NCBI RefSeq assembly: GCF_021295315.1
Contig: NZ_JAIMJA010000010.1
Span: 1 to 64,000 of the forward strand
Length of the DNA stretch: 64,000 nt
Reading direction: 5' to 3'
DNA from: Motilimonas cestriensis
GTDB lineage: Bacteria > Pseudomonadota > Gammaproteobacteria > Enterobacterales > CBDFNC01
The position numbers and the translations under genes are program-made. The notes beneath the pieces are model-generated. The model saw only the letters and a list, made by a program, of their open reading frames with translations. It did no database searches and had not been told where the DNA came from. Shown here piece after piece: positions 43,845 to 53,412 of the stretch. Within the stretch, counting starts at the first letter, position 1; every line of letters begins with the position of its first letter.

Positions 43845-44575
43845 AACTAAATTGTGACATGGGCGAAAACTATGGCAACTGGAATTTGGGCAGTGATGAG
43901 GCCGTCATGCCTTATGTCGACATGGCCAATATAGCTTGTGGCTTCCATGCCAGCGATCCCCTAACGATGGATCGCACGGTTAAATTGGCGAAACAATACC
44001 AAGTGACTGTCGGTGCCCATCCGGGCTACCCCGACTTAGTCGGGTTTGGTCGCCGCGCCATGGCTATCGAAAACAACGAACTGCGCAGTATTATCCAATA
44101 TCAAGTGGGCGCTCTCGCCGCTATTTGCCGTGCAAATCAAGTCGAATTATCCTACGTAAAACCTCACGGCGCGCTCTATCACGCAATGATGCAACAACCC
44201 GAGACCATGGCAACTATCATGGATGCGGTAAAGGAAATGGAGTTAAATCTAGCCTTGATGATCCAAGCTGATAGTCAGTACCAGGCCCATCAAGCCCAAG
44301 CCGACGCGCGCCAACTGCCGCTGATATTTGAAGCCTTTGCCGATCGTTGCTACCAAGACAATGGCTCGTTACTTGGACGTGACCAAAATGGCGCTCAGCT
44401 TGATGAGCAGCAGATGCTCGAACAAGCTCATCGTCTAATGAACAAGCAGCAAGTGATTACTCATTCACAACAAATCTTGGCCGTTAAGGCCGAAACCTTA
44501 TGTGTGCATGGCGATAATCCGGCGGCAATTAATGGTATTGCGAAACTGGCTGCGCTGTTAAGGCCACCGTTGTAA
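43841..44575 (+). CDS. pxpA: 5-oxoprolinase subunit PxpA (LamB/YcsF family)
   Basis: The 244-residue protein has the family start LNCDMGENYGNW and the later landmarks ANIACGFHASDP, VGAHPGYPDLVGFGRR and YVKPHGALYH. With PxpB and PxpC it opens 5-oxoproline to glutamate using ATP. GTG 43841 overlaps the LysR stop. The gene order lysR-pxpA-pxpB-pxpC is compact. Confidence 0.94.
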   Translation: MKLNCDMGENYGNWNLGSDEAVMPYVDMANIACGFHASDPLTMDRTVKLAKQYQVTVGAHPGYPDLVGFGRRAMAIENNELRSIIQYQVGALAAICRANQVELSYVKPHGALYHAMMQQPETMATIMDAVKEMELNLALMIQADSQYQAHQAQADARQLPLIFEAFADRCYQDNGSLLGRDQNGAQLDEQQMLEQAHRLMNKQQVITHSQQILAVKAETLCVHGDNPAAINGIAKLAALLRPPL

Positions 44576-44577
44576 TA

Positions 44578-45279
44578 ATGAAGATCGAGCCGCTTAATGA
44601 GAGCAGTCTATTAGTCAGTTTCTCAGACGAGATCAGCGAGCCGGTATTAGACTTGATCCGTTTATTTTGTCAGCAACTGATGCGCAGCTCAGCACGAGCG
44701 GCCATTGTCGAGTTAGTGCCCTCCTACAACACGGTGATGCTGGTTTACCGCTTAACGCAAACGGACTATGACAGCTTGCATCGCGAACTCCAGCAGTGCT
44801 ACCAACAAGCGCAAAGACAAAGCAAGCAACTCATCCGCCCACGTGTTGTCGAATTACCCGTGTTTTACAGTGAAACCACGGGCCCTGATTTGGCGCGTAT
44901 TAGTCAGCAAACAGGCTTGTCTGTACAAGACATCATTAACCGGCATACTCAGACTCAATATCGAGTTTACGCCATCGGTTTTAGTCCGGGGTATCCCTAT
45001 TTAGCGAGTGTCGATTCACTCATCGCTCAGCCACGTTTAACTGCGCCGCGAAAAAATGTGCCCGCAGGCAGTGTCGGCATTGCCGATACGCAAACAGGCA
45101 TTTACCCGAAAGCCTCACCCGGCGGCTGGAACATTATTGGTAATTGCCCTGAGCCTTTACTTGATAGCCAGCTCAGTTGTCGATTAAATGTGGGGGATAC
45201 GGTGCAATTTGTAACCATTAATGAAAGAGAGTTTGTGGCCTTAGGCGGTAAGATTACGGTAGGTTTTAATGAGCTTTAA
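44578..45279 (+). CDS. pxpB: 5-oxoprolinase subunit PxpB
   Basis: The 233-residue protein of the AHS1/KipI type has typical segments VVELPVFY, YRVYAIGFSPGYPYLASVD and RKNVPAGSVGIADTQTGIYP. It forms with PxpC the ATP-using part of the 5-oxoprolinase. It starts two bp after the pxpA stop, and its last 11 bp overlap pxpC. Confidence 0.93.
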   Translation: MKIEPLNESSLLVSFSDEISEPVLDLIRLFCQQLMRSSARAAIVELVPSYNTVMLVYRLTQTDYDSLHRELQQCYQQAQRQSKQLIRPRVVELPVFYSETTGPDLARISQQTGLSVQDIINRHTQTQYRVYAIGFSPGYPYLASVDSLIAQPRLTAPRKNVPAGSVGIADTQTGIYPKASPGGWNIIGNCPEPLLDSQLSCRLNVGDTVQFVTINEREFVALGGKITVGFNEL

Positions 45280-46222
45280 AGTGATTAATGGAGGCTTGCT
45301 GAGCACGCTTCAAGACTTAGGTCGCTTGGGCCATAGCCACACAGGGTTTAGCCAAGGTGGTAGCTTAGATTTAAAAGCCGCTTGCTGGGCGAATTATCTC
45401 CTTGGTAATTCGATGGACTGTGCAGTGATCGAAATCACCTTAGGTCAATTAAGCCTACAAGCGCAGCAGAGCACGGTTTTTGCTGTATGCGGCGCCAATA
45501 TGCAAATGCGCATAAATGAACGCCCACTTCAGCCTTGGCGTAGCGCTGTTATCAAGGCCGGAGAAACCCTAAGTTTTGGCCACTGTCGGCAAGGCATGCG
45601 TTGCTACTTAAGTGTATCGGGAGGCTTTAAACTACCGTTACAACTGGGCAGTGTTGCTACTGTCAGCCGCGACCAGCTCGGCGGCCTTAACGCGGGAGCC
45701 AAGCTGCAAACTGGCGATGTGCTGCCTTTTTCTCCCGTTAACATCAATAAACAACATGCATTTACTCAGCTGTGTGTGCCAGCGACATATTATCAACATG
45801 GTTATCAAAGCACCCATCATAGCTGGGTTAACTTAAATGTGTTTAAAGGCCCACAATGGCATTTATTTAGCGCCAAGGATCAACAAGCCTTTTTACAGCA
45901 ACATTTTGTGTTAGATCAGCAAAGTAATCGCATGGCGGCTAAATTTAACGGTGCGCCACTTAGCAGTAATATCAAAGGAATTGTCTCGCAAGGGATCAAT
46001 CTAGGTGCCATTCAAGTCCCGCCGAATGGCTTACCCATGGCATTGTTAAACGACCGGCAAACCTTAGGTGGCTATGCCAAAATAGCCAATCTAACCCACC
46101 AAGCTTGTTGGAAATTAGCCCAACTACCGCCGGGCTGTCATGTACAATTTACTTTAGCCGATTTAGCAACAGAACAAGCCAAGCTGCGCCAGTTTTATCG
46201 GTTTTTTGGCATCAACTTATAG
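45269..46222 (+). CDS. pxpC: 5-oxoprolinase subunit PxpC
   Basis: The 317-residue protein of the AHS2/KipA type has landmarks GGLLSTLQDLGRLGH, CYLSVSGGF, the region GIVSQGINLGAIQVPPNGLP and LNDRQTLGGYAKIA. With PxpA and PxpB it detoxifies and recycles 5-oxoproline, a damage product of glutamine and glutathione. ATG 45269 overlaps pxpB. It ends 36 bp from the convergent ylqF gene. Confidence 0.93.
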   Translation: MSFKVINGGLLSTLQDLGRLGHSHTGFSQGGSLDLKAACWANYLLGNSMDCAVIEITLGQLSLQAQQSTVFAVCGANMQMRINERPLQPWRSAVIKAGETLSFGHCRQGMRCYLSVSGGFKLPLQLGSVATVSRDQLGGLNAGAKLQTGDVLPFSPVNINKQHAFTQLCVPATYYQHGYQSTHHSWVNLNVFKGPQWHLFSAKDQQAFLQQHFVLDQQSNRMAAKFNGAPLSSNIKGIVSQGINLGAIQVPPNGLPMALLNDRQTLGGYAKIANLTHQACWKLAQLPPGCHVQFTLADLATEQAKLRQFYRFFGINL

Positions 46223-46258
46223 TAAAAACACGCTGTAGCAGAAACATAGTTTTGCGCA

Positions 46259-47182
46259 TTAATTACGGCGGCGTCTTTTCTTTTTCGGTTTATCTTTTAG
46301 TTTTTCTTCACGTTCAAGTGTGAGTTGCTCAACCAGCACTTTTTCTTTTTCTACCATCTCTGGGGTTTCTAAGCTGATTCGACCAATGGCAGCAGAGCGA
46401 ATTTCATGAAGGAGGATTTCTGACACTTTATGCAGATCAGCTCGCCCACCCGCTCTTTTCGCACCGCGTTTAGCCGCAATCGCTTCAAGTAGTGCTAAAT
46501 CAGATTGCGGTAGTTCATCGAGTTGGTAGCGCGCCTTTAATAACTCAGGATAGGCTTTGAGCAAATAATCGGCAGCAAAAAATGCCACTTCTTCATATTC
46601 CATCGCCGTATCTTTAATTGCGCCCGTGGTGGCTAAACGATAACTGGAATTTTCGTTCATCACTTTCGGCCATAAAATACCGGGAGTATCCGATAAAACG
46701 ATGCCGTTTTTAAGGTTAATCCGCTGCTGCGCTTTGGTCACTGCCGGCTCATTACCCGTTTTAGCAATAATGCGACCGGCTAATATGTTAATCGTGGTCG
46801 ATTTACCTACGTTAGGGATCCCCATTATCATGGCGCGAATATTTTCTAAGCCTTGATCTCTTGCGGGAAACATCGCACGACATAAATCTAGGATAGCGCG
46901 CACTTGCTCTGGCTCTTGAGTGGTTAGTGCCACTGCTCTCATATTAGGCTGCTGATTATAATAATCTAACCACAGCTGAGTGATAGCGGGATCCGCTAAG
47001 TCTGATTTGTTAAGAATTTTTATACAGGGTTTATCACCTCTTACTTCGGTGATAACAGGGTTTTCACTGCTGTACGGAATACGCGCGTCCAATACTTCAA
47101 TGATCAAATCGACATTTGGCATAGCTTCGCGAATTTCACGTTGCGCTTTATGCATATGACCTGGATACCAATGAACTGCCAC
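46259..47182 (-). CDS. ylqF: Ribosome biogenesis GTPase YlqF/RbgA
   Basis: The 307-residue circularly permuted GTPase has motifs in the order G4 NKSD (about 57-60), G1 GIPNVGKST (about 118-126) and G3 DTPGI (about 168). The N-terminus MAVHWYPGHMHKAQREI is the YlqF signature. The last residues are very basic (KKKRRRRN), suited to rRNA contact. It helps late assembly of the 50S subunit. E. coli lacks it, but many marine Gammaproteobacteria have it. Confidence 0.92.
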   Translation of the reverse strand: MAVHWYPGHMHKAQREIREAMPNVDLIIEVLDARIPYSSENPVITEVRGDKPCIKILNKSDLADPAITQLWLDYYNQQPNMRAVALTTQEPEQVRAILDLCRAMFPARDQGLENIRAMIMGIPNVGKSTTINILAGRIIAKTGNEPAVTKAQQRINLKNGIVLSDTPGILWPKVMNENSSYRLATTGAIKDTAMEYEEVAFFAADYLLKAYPELLKARYQLDELPQSDLALLEAIAAKRGAKRAGGRADLHKVSEILLHEIRSAAIGRISLETPEMVEKEKVLVEQLTLEREEKLKDKPKKKRRRRN

Positions 47183-47570
47183 TTTTTTTCTCCTTCAGTT
47201 AAACCCGCGCGCAATACTAACGACTAACAGCAAGAAGTACAGGTTTTCTCATCAATAAGCCCTTTGTAAGAGTAGCCAGAGATAAAATAATCAGGACAAC
47301 TAAATTTAAGTTCAATTTTAGTACAAAGCTCCACTAAAAAAGCCAATAACAAAATCACCTACATAAAAACCGTATTTTTTCAATTTTATAACCTGCATCA
47401 CGAATTCGCCTGACTTAATTGCATTCAACTCGCTAGGACTCTAGATTAAGGATATATCGTTGATTCCTATTAAATATTTAACGGTAATAATAAAAAACAG
47501 AAAACACACTACAATAGAGTCTAAAGCCGCTTGGCTTTTACCCTGTATTCACAACAAAAAGGATCAGTAC
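47183..47570. other. Intergenic region upstream of the TAXI transporter gene
   Basis: This is A+T-rich DNA of about 390 bp between divergent ylqF and the TAXI gene. No gene is accepted: an in-frame extension of the TAXI gene back to 47460 lacks a ribosome site and would precede the signal peptide. Promoters for both genes must lie here; I could not choose a clear -35/-10 pair. Confidence 0.45.
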
Positions 47571-48548
47571 ATGTCGCTGAAAAAGAAACTAACCCTAGCC
47601 CTTGCTGCAACAAGCTTAAGCCTAGGTATGGCCATTCCTTCGGCCAGCGCACAAGAATTTATTAGCATAGGTACCGGTGGTGTAACAGGTGTTTACTACC
47701 CTACTGGCGGTGCTATTTGTCGCTTAGTCAATAAAGGCAAAGCTGATCACAATATTCGCTGCTCGGTTGAAAGTACCGGCGGTTCAATCTACAACTTAAA
47801 CACCATTCGTGCAGGTGAGCTAGACATGGGCGTGGCTCAGTCAGACTCTCAACACTATGCCTATAACGGTGAAGGTCCCTTCAAAGAAGCAGGCGCATTT
47901 AAAGAGCTACGTTCAGTATTTTCTGTCCACGCCGAACCTTTCACAATTGTGGCGCGTAAAGACGCTAACATCAAAAACTTTGCTGACTTAAAAGGCAAGC
48001 GCGTTAACGTAGGTAACCCCGGCTCTGGCCAACGTAGCACCATGGAATTAGTGATGGGCGCTTATGGTTGGACTAATGCTGACTTTACTCTGGCTTCCGA
48101 GCTTAAGCCTGCTGAGCAATCTCAAGCTTTATGTGACAATAAAGTGGATGCCATCGTTTACGTGGTTGGCCATCCAAATGGCTCAATTAAAGAAGCAACT
48201 ACATCATGTGAAACAGTGTTGGTTAACGTAGCAGGCCCTGAAATCGACAAACTAGTCGAAGGCAAACCTTACTACCGCCAAGTGTCCATTCCAGGTGGCA
48301 TGTACCAAGGTAGCGAGCAAGACACGCAAACTTTTGGTGTTGGCGCAACGTTTGTAAGCTCAACCAAAACATCCGATAAAGTAGTTTATGAAGTGGTTAA
48401 AGCGGTGTTTGAGAACTTTAATCAGTTCAAACGCTTACACCCTGCCTTCTCACATCTTGAAAAATCTCAAATGGTGAAGGATTCATTATCTGCACCCCTT
48501 CACGAAGGTGCGAAAAAATACTACATGGAAGCGGGTTTAATTAAGTAA
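47571..48548 (+). CDS. TAXI-family TRAP transporter binding protein
   Basis: The 325-residue exported protein has a signal peptide of about 27 residues ending SASAQE, then [20 protein letters not shown], the family signature, and [19 protein letters not shown] start at ATG 47571 (aaaaggatc upstream). It binds a small carboxylate such as glutamate or another dicarboxylate in the periplasm and passes it to the fused permease encoded about 350 bp downstream. Between the two genes lies a 270-bp inverted-repeat element. Confidence 0.9.
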   Translation: MSLKKKLTLALAATSLSLGMAIPSASAQEFISIGTGGVTGVYYPTGGAICRLVNKGKADHNIRCSVESTGGSIYNLNTIRAGELDMGVAQSDSQHYAYNGEGPFKEAGAFKELRSVFSVHAEPFTIVARKDANIKNFADLKGKRVNVGNPGSGQRSTMELVMGAYGWTNADFTLASELKPAEQSQALCDNKVDAIVYVVGHPNGSIKEATTSCETVLVNVAGPEIDKLVEGKPYYRQVSIPGGMYQGSEQDTQTFGVGATFVSSTKTSDKVVYEVVKAVFENFNQFKRLHPAFSHLEKSQMVKDSLSAPLHEGAKKYYMEAGLIK

Positions 48549-48567
48549 ACCCGAACCTATAACCAAC

Positions 48568-48837
48568 CTAGGGTCTGTTGATCTTTGCTGGTTAATTTTT
48601 GTTCGAGATAAAAGCGTTTTGAGCAAGGCGAGCAGTGTGTAGCTTAGCATTCTAAGTAAATACTGCTCAACGATGGGCAAAACGCTTTTAGCCGAATCCG
48701 TAGGACAGCGTTTGTTGGGTATTTCTACTGCGTTATCGCCTTTTCGTGTAGCTCTAGCTACACCACAATAGCGCTGCCTTGTATAAATACCCTACAATTC
48801 GCTGCAAAAACAATCACGAAAGATCAACAAACCCTAG
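48568..48837. mobile_element. MITE-like 270-bp element with terminal inverted repeats
   Basis: The left end CTAGGGTCTGTTGATCTTT (48568-48586) and the right end AAAGATCAACAAACCCTAG (48819-48837) are inverted repeats with 18 of 19 positions matching. Inside are further nested inverted repeats: AAAGCGTTTTG / CAAAACGCTTTT, and GTGTAGCT / AGCTACAC. No protein is encoded. The CTAG at both ends may be part of the repeat or the target. It sits between the TAXI binding-protein gene and the permease gene and so would be transcribed as a strongly folded RNA. Confidence 0.75.
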
Positions 48838-48903
48838 GGGAGCGCAATGCTCCTCTCTTTGTTTTTATCACGCCATATTAATTTCATCGCCATAGGGGGC
48901 TCA

Positions 48904-51489
48904 ATGGCCACATCGTTAAAAACCGATACCGAGCTCGAGCTGCAGGAAATGCTAGCTCAATCTGATACGGGGGCGCGTCAACCAATGGGTAGCGCAGGCA
49001 AAATTTTGCTTGCAGTGCCTTTTTTATGGGCGCTATTTCAACTTTGGTATGCCTCACCGCTGCCATTTATGCTCAATTTTTTGGTACTCAATGACACCCA
49101 AGCACGTTCAATTCACTTAGCATTTGCGGTGTTTCTTGCCTTCACGGCTTACCCAGCGTTAAAGAGTTCACCTCGTAGTCATATTCCTTGGCAAGATTGG
49201 CTATTTGCCCTTGTTGGCGCATTTTGTGCCTCTTACTTGTTAATTTTTTATGAGGAAATCGCTAATCGCTCTGGCGCACCAACCTCCTTTGACGTAGTTG
49301 CAGGTGTGACAGGTATGATACTGCTACTAGAAGCCACGCGCCGCGCCCTTGGGCCACCGTTAATGATAGTGGCAGCAGTATTTTTAACTTACGCCCTTGC
49401 CGGGCCTTACATGCCCGATATCATTGCCCATAAAGGCGCCAGCTTAAACAAGCTTATTTCACACCAATGGCTCACCACTGAAGGGGTATTTGGTGTTGCG
49501 CTTGGCGTTTCTACCTCTTTTGTCTTTATGTTTGTATTATTTGGCGCCCTGCTGGATAAAGCGGGTGCAGGTAACTATTTCATTAAAGTGGCTTTTTCTT
49601 TACTAGGCCACATGCGCGGCGGTCCAGCAAAAGCAGCCGTGGTCGCTTCTGGGTTGAGTGGCTTAGTGTCTGGCTCATCCATTGCTAACGTGGTCACCAC
49701 AGGTACCTTTACCATCCCATTGATGAAACGAGTGGGCTTCCCTGCTGAAAAAGCGGGAGCGGTAGAAGTTGCCGCGTCAACCAATGGTCAATTAACGCCT
49801 CCCATTATGGGAGCGGCCGCTTTTTTGATGGTGGAGTATGTCGGTATTCCTTATGTTGACGTGATCAAACACGCCATTTTGCCGGCTTTAATTTCTTACA
49901 TTGCACTGATATACATCGTGCATTTAGAAGCGCTAAAAGCGGATATGAAAGGCCTAGAAGGCCCCAATAAACTCACTACTGCACAATTTTTGTTTGTGTT
50001 ACTGACAGGCCTGCTGATGGCGGCAGGTTTTGGCGCGCTGGTGTTTTACTTCATTTCTTGGAGCAAAGCGTTATTGGGTGATTTTGCAACATTAATGATT
50101 GCCAGTGTTACCATCGCTACCTACGCTGGTTTAGTTTATGTCTCAGCGAAAAATGAAGATCTTGAGATTGATGATCCCAATGAGAAAGAAGTGCTGATCC
50201 CACCATTAGGCAGCACTGTTGTTTCCGGGCTCTATTACTTATTGCCCATTGTTGCGTTAATTTGGTGTTTAGTGATTGAACGCTTCTCACCGGGCTTATC
50301 GGCGTTTTGGGCCACGGTATTTATGATGTTTATCGTCGTCACTCATCGCCCTCTAAAAGCTTTTTTTAGACAGCAATCTGCTTTACCTAAAACGGTTAAG
50401 CTAGGTTTGATGGATCTATTTGAAAGTTTAGTCAGTGGCTCGCGCAACATGATCGGTATCGGCGTCGCCACAGCGGCAGCGGGCATCGTTGTCGGCACGG
50501 TGACGCTCACCGGTATTGGCTTGGTGATGACGGAGTTTGTTGAGTTTATCTCCGGCGGCAATTTATTCTTGATTTTGCTGTTTACCGCCATTATCAGCTT
50601 AATATTAGGCATGGGCTTACCCACCACAGCGAACTACATTGTGGTGTCAACCTTAATGGCACCGGTGATTGTGACATTAGGCGCCAACGCTGGCTTAATT
50701 GTCCCCTTGATTGCCGTACACTTATTTGTGTTCTACTTCGGCATCTTGGCAGACGATACACCCCCTGTAGGTCTCGCGGCTTTTGCGGCAGCGGCTATCG
50801 CCAAATCGGATCCGATTAAGACCGGTATCCAAGGTTTTACTTACGACATCCGCACCGCGATTTTGCCCTTTATGTTCATTTTTAATACCCAGCTATTATT
50901 AATTGGCATAGATAGTTGGTGGCATTTAGCCGGCACTATTTTTAGTGCCACCGTTGCCATGCTCGCCTTTGCTGCCGCTACTCAAGGCTACTGGCTAGTT
51001 AAAACTAAATGGTGGGAAGTAGTAGGCTTACTATTAGTTGCTTTTACCTTATTCCGCCCGGGCTTTTGGTGGGATGAGGTTTATCCGCCAAGTGAGCAAG
51101 TTGCAGCAACACAACTGAATCAGGTCATTGGCGAGCTGGCGATTAATCAGCCACTGCAACTTCGTGTTTCGGGTGAATCGCTCGACGGCGATCAAGTCAG
51201 CAAAATCGTTCGCTTACCGTTTGCCGAAACAGCAGAAACGCCAGCGCAACGCATTCTCAGCACGGGGTTGAACTTACGACAGGAAGATGGTCAGACCATC
51301 GTCGACTTTGTTGAGTTTGATAGTCCGGCACAACAAGAAGGTATTGATTTTGACTGGGTCATTGAAAATATTGAAAGACCGCTAGATCGCCCAGCAAAAG
51401 AGTGGATGTATATTCCAGCCTTGCTGTTATTAGGGTTAATGGCAATGGGGCAACTCAAGCGCCGCCGTGAAACAGCACAAACCGCATAA
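48904..51489 (+). CDS. TRAP transporter fused permease (4TM + 12TM)
   Basis: The 861-residue membrane protein fuses the small and large TRAP permease subunits, the usual form for TAXI systems. Residues 30-200 hold the first helices, and the large part (about 150-700) includes GSSIANVVTTGTFTIPLMK and MGLPTTANYIVVSTLMAPVI, typical of DctM-type proteins. A C-terminal extension of about 100 residues, soluble (QLRVSGESLDGDQVSKIVRL), precedes a last helix. ATG 48904 is preceded by aggggg; an upstream reading from 48847 is less likely. Confidence 0.9.
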   Translation: MATSLKTDTELELQEMLAQSDTGARQPMGSAGKILLAVPFLWALFQLWYASPLPFMLNFLVLNDTQARSIHLAFAVFLAFTAYPALKSSPRSHIPWQDWLFALVGAFCASYLLIFYEEIANRSGAPTSFDVVAGVTGMILLLEATRRALGPPLMIVAAVFLTYALAGPYMPDIIAHKGASLNKLISHQWLTTEGVFGVALGVSTSFVFMFVLFGALLDKAGAGNYFIKVAFSLLGHMRGGPAKAAVVASGLSGLVSGSSIANVVTTGTFTIPLMKRVGFPAEKAGAVEVAASTNGQLTPPIMGAAAFLMVEYVGIPYVDVIKHAILPALISYIALIYIVHLEALKADMKGLEGPNKLTTAQFLFVLLTGLLMAAGFGALVFYFISWSKALLGDFATLMIASVTIATYAGLVYVSAKNEDLEIDDPNEKEVLIPPLGSTVVSGLYYLLPIVALIWCLVIERFSPGLSAFWATVFMMFIVVTHRPLKAFFRQQSALPKTVKLGLMDLFESLVSGSRNMIGIGVATAAAGIVVGTVTLTGIGLVMTEFVEFISGGNLFLILLFTAIISLILGMGLPTTANYIVVSTLMAPVIVTLGANAGLIVPLIAVHLFVFYFGILADDTPPVGLAAFAAAAIAKSDPIKTGIQGFTYDIRTAILPFMFIFNTQLLLIGIDSWWHLAGTIFSATVAMLAFAAATQGYWLVKTKWWEVVGLLLVAFTLFRPGFWWDEVYPPSEQVAATQLNQVIGELAINQPLQLRVSGESLDGDQVSKIVRLPFAETAETPAQRILSTGLNLRQEDGQTIVDFVEFDSPAQQEGIDFDWVIENIERPLDRPAKEWMYIPALLLLGLMAMGQLKRRRETAQTA

Positions 51490-51498
51490 GGGATAGAG

Positions 51499-51930
51499 AT
51501 GTATAAAAATATACTGGTACCCGTCGATTTAAACGCGAAAGGTTTTTCAGATAAAGCCTTAACCGCCGCCATCTGGCAGGCTAAACAAAGCCATGCAAAA
51601 TTGTTTTTATTAACGATATTGCCAGGAATGAACATGCCAATGGTGGCATCATACTTTCCTGAATCAGCGATCAAAGCCATGGCAAATGATACCAGAGATC
51701 AATTAAAAGCATTTGCCGAAGAAAAAATTCCCGATGATCTAGATGTCGTCGTTCACGTTGGCCAAGGTAAGCCCTACAAGCAAATATTAACGTATGCCCA
51801 CGAGCAAAAAATTGACTTGATCATTATGCCGAGTCATAAGCGCTCTAAGCTCAATAAAGCGGTACTTGGCTCTGTGGCGGCGAAAGTTGTTGAACGCGCA
51901 CCAATAGACGTAATGGTCATTAAACCTTAG
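51499..51930 (+). CDS. Universal stress protein, UspA family
   Basis: The 143-residue protein has a start MYKNILVPVDLN and the late ATP-binding motif MPSHKRSKLNKAVLGSVAAKV (G-x2-G-x9-GS type, here partly altered: HKRSKLNKAVLGS), then VMVIKP at the C-terminus. UspA genes often follow TRAP permease genes, and the protein can bind the transporter (TeaD in Halomonas). ATG 51499 follows gggatag, ten bp after the permease stop. The end of this gene is repeated directly downstream. Confidence 0.9.
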   Translation: MYKNILVPVDLNAKGFSDKALTAAIWQAKQSHAKLFLLTILPGMNMPMVASYFPESAIKAMANDTRDQLKAFAEEKIPDDLDVVVHVGQGKPYKQILTYAHEQKIDLIIMPSHKRSKLNKAVLGSVAAKVVERAPIDVMVIKP

Positions 51931-52057
51931 CTTGCTTTATAACAATGCAAAAATCTTAAACTGACAGCGAAAATTGTTGAACGCGCATCAATCGATAGAT
52001 GTAATGGTCATTAAGCCTTAGTTTGCTTTATAACAATGCAAAAATCTTAAACTGACA
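51880..52057 (+). repeat. Tandem duplication of the usp 3' end
   Basis: 51880-51966 (87 bp, the last 17 codons of usp plus 36 bp downstream) is repeated as 51967-52057 (91 bp). The second copy has several point changes and a 4-bp insertion (cgat) that shifts the frame, so it encodes nothing. The first copy supplies the functional C-terminus. The number of differences shows that the duplication is not very recent. Confidence 0.85.
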
Positions 52058-52079
52058 GCATAATAGCTGCCAGTTTAAG
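52046..52079 (+). terminator. Long hairpin after usp
   Basis: CTTAAACTGACAGC - ataata - GCTGCCAGTTTAAG is a 14-bp stem with one mismatch. Its left arm lies at the end of the second duplicate copy, and a second left arm (51955-51968) stands in the first. It probably ended the TRAP-usp transcript before the duplication. There is no T run. Confidence 0.5.
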
Positions 52080-52129
52080 TAGAACAACACAGATGTATAA
52101 TGTTTCTGTGCTGAACCATAGGAAGTCAA

Positions 52130-52324
52130 ATGGAATTATCAAACAAAACACGTGAAACCATCAGTCAAATTGCCAGCGGCGATATTGGCTATATCAGTAA
52201 AGCCGTAACCTGTGCAATTAAGACTCTGGATGAGATAGTACAAGATGAGTCATTACCTGAAGCGGTAAGAAACAAAGCTGCTTTTGCGGCAGCCAATTTA
52301 CATTTGAGTGATCATGAGGACTAA
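52130..52324 (+). CDS. Small hypothetical protein, 64 residues
   Basis: It is helical and acidic at the end (LSDHED), with no recognised family. ATG 52130 follows aggaagtc, a usable site. It stands alone between the usp duplication and a convergent gene at 52343. Short length makes its reality less certain, but codon use and the ribosome site support it. Confidence 0.55.
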   Translation: MELSNKTRETISQIASGDIGYISKAVTCAIKTLDEIVQDESLPEAVRNKAAFAAANLHLSDHED

Positions 52325-52342
52325 ACGAGATTACATCCTCGG

Positions 52343-53092
52343 TTAACCGCGGCAACGTTTGCTGAAGTCTCCAACCGGACAGACAAACGTTTGCTGCTTA
52401 AGGTATAGCTCTGTTTGCCTCGCGGCACTTTCAAATGCGCGCAAGGACTGTTGGTCTGTGAAAATATCCTGCTTAAGCCGCTCAATCGAAATCGCAGTAA
52501 CGTCAAAAGGTGCAACACGCCACTCGCGCGTGATTAAGTAAATCGCTTCTTTTCCTCTAATGGCTTTAAAATAGGCAATAACACCTTGCTCGGTGCCACG
52601 ACGACGACCACAATAATACTTACCGTACGCCACACCAATGTCATACTCAGTATCAGCATAAATAGGCTCATTGACTGAACCGTCACAGACACTGTTGACA
52701 ATATCTTTCAGCGACGTCGCGAAACGCTCGGCGGGCATACTTTTTGGCAAAGCGGTCAACCATTGCTCGTTAAGTAAATCGCTGTAGTTAAACTGGCTTT
52801 GACCTTCAGGGATATGTTCAATCTCGCGAAAACTGCCCAAACGTTCATCTTTTATTTTCTGCCAGCTTCCCCAACCAGGAAAAACCCCCACCGTTAAAAA
52901 CTCACGACTGGCGTCTCTGCGTTTTTGGGTTTTCTTGCGCTCTTGTTCGTAAGAGGGTTCAGCAACGTCTAAATCACAGGGTTGGCTAGAAAAAACGACT
53001 TTATCACCAAAATCACACTGATAAAACGACGCCATAGCTGGCGTGGTTAACAGCATTAACAATGTTAATAAATAAAGACGTAAATATTTCAT
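52343..53092 (-). CDS. Exported hypothetical protein, DUF4124-like start
   Basis: The 249-residue protein has a signal peptide (1 to about 21, ending PAMA). The segment FYQCDFGDKVVFSSQPC resembles the start of DUF4124 domains (Y-x-C-x6-hydrophobic-x-S-x2-PC). The rest, about 190 residues, is not recognised and includes a Cys-rich area (VCDGS, YYCGRRRG, FVCPVGDFSKRCRG). Possible disulfides would suit a periplasmic place. It is a single gene. Confidence 0.68.
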   Translation of the reverse strand: MKYLRLYLLTLLMLLTTPAMASFYQCDFGDKVVFSSQPCDLDVAEPSYEQERKKTQKRRDASREFLTVGVFPGWGSWQKIKDERLGSFREIEHIPEGQSQFNYSDLLNEQWLTALPKSMPAERFATSLKDIVNSVCDGSVNEPIYADTEYDIGVAYGKYYCGRRRGTEQGVIAYFKAIRGKEAIYLITREWRVAPFDVTAISIERLKQDIFTDQQSLRAFESAARQTELYLKQQTFVCPVGDFSKRCRG

Positions 53093-53412
53093 TATGTAAT
53101 TGTCGCTTCCATATCGACACGGGCTCAGGCTAATATTGCCAGACCTCGCCTGTTACCTATAATTTTTTTACTCACTTTGTGATTCAAAACACAAAGGCAA
53201 GCCACTGTTTGCACTATTTTTTTAGGTTAACCACCTGATGTTAGGGAAAACATTACTTTCGTTCAGTTTTAACTGTCACTCATTCAGGATAGTTGATAAC
53301 ATAAACATTATATTTAATAGACATCAGGCTGTATGAATACTAACCATATTCGGGCTTCCGTTGCGAAGTTCAACTTCATCTTCTCTCGTTTTTTATAACT
53401 GGTTTTTTAAAT
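53093..53412. other. Intergenic region upstream of the LytS-type kinase
   Basis: No gene is seen in 320 bp of A+T-rich DNA. A small perfect palindrome GAAGTT-c-AACTTC lies at 53365-53377, about 35 bp before the kinase start; it could be an operator or the stem of a leader hairpin. Confidence 0.4.
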
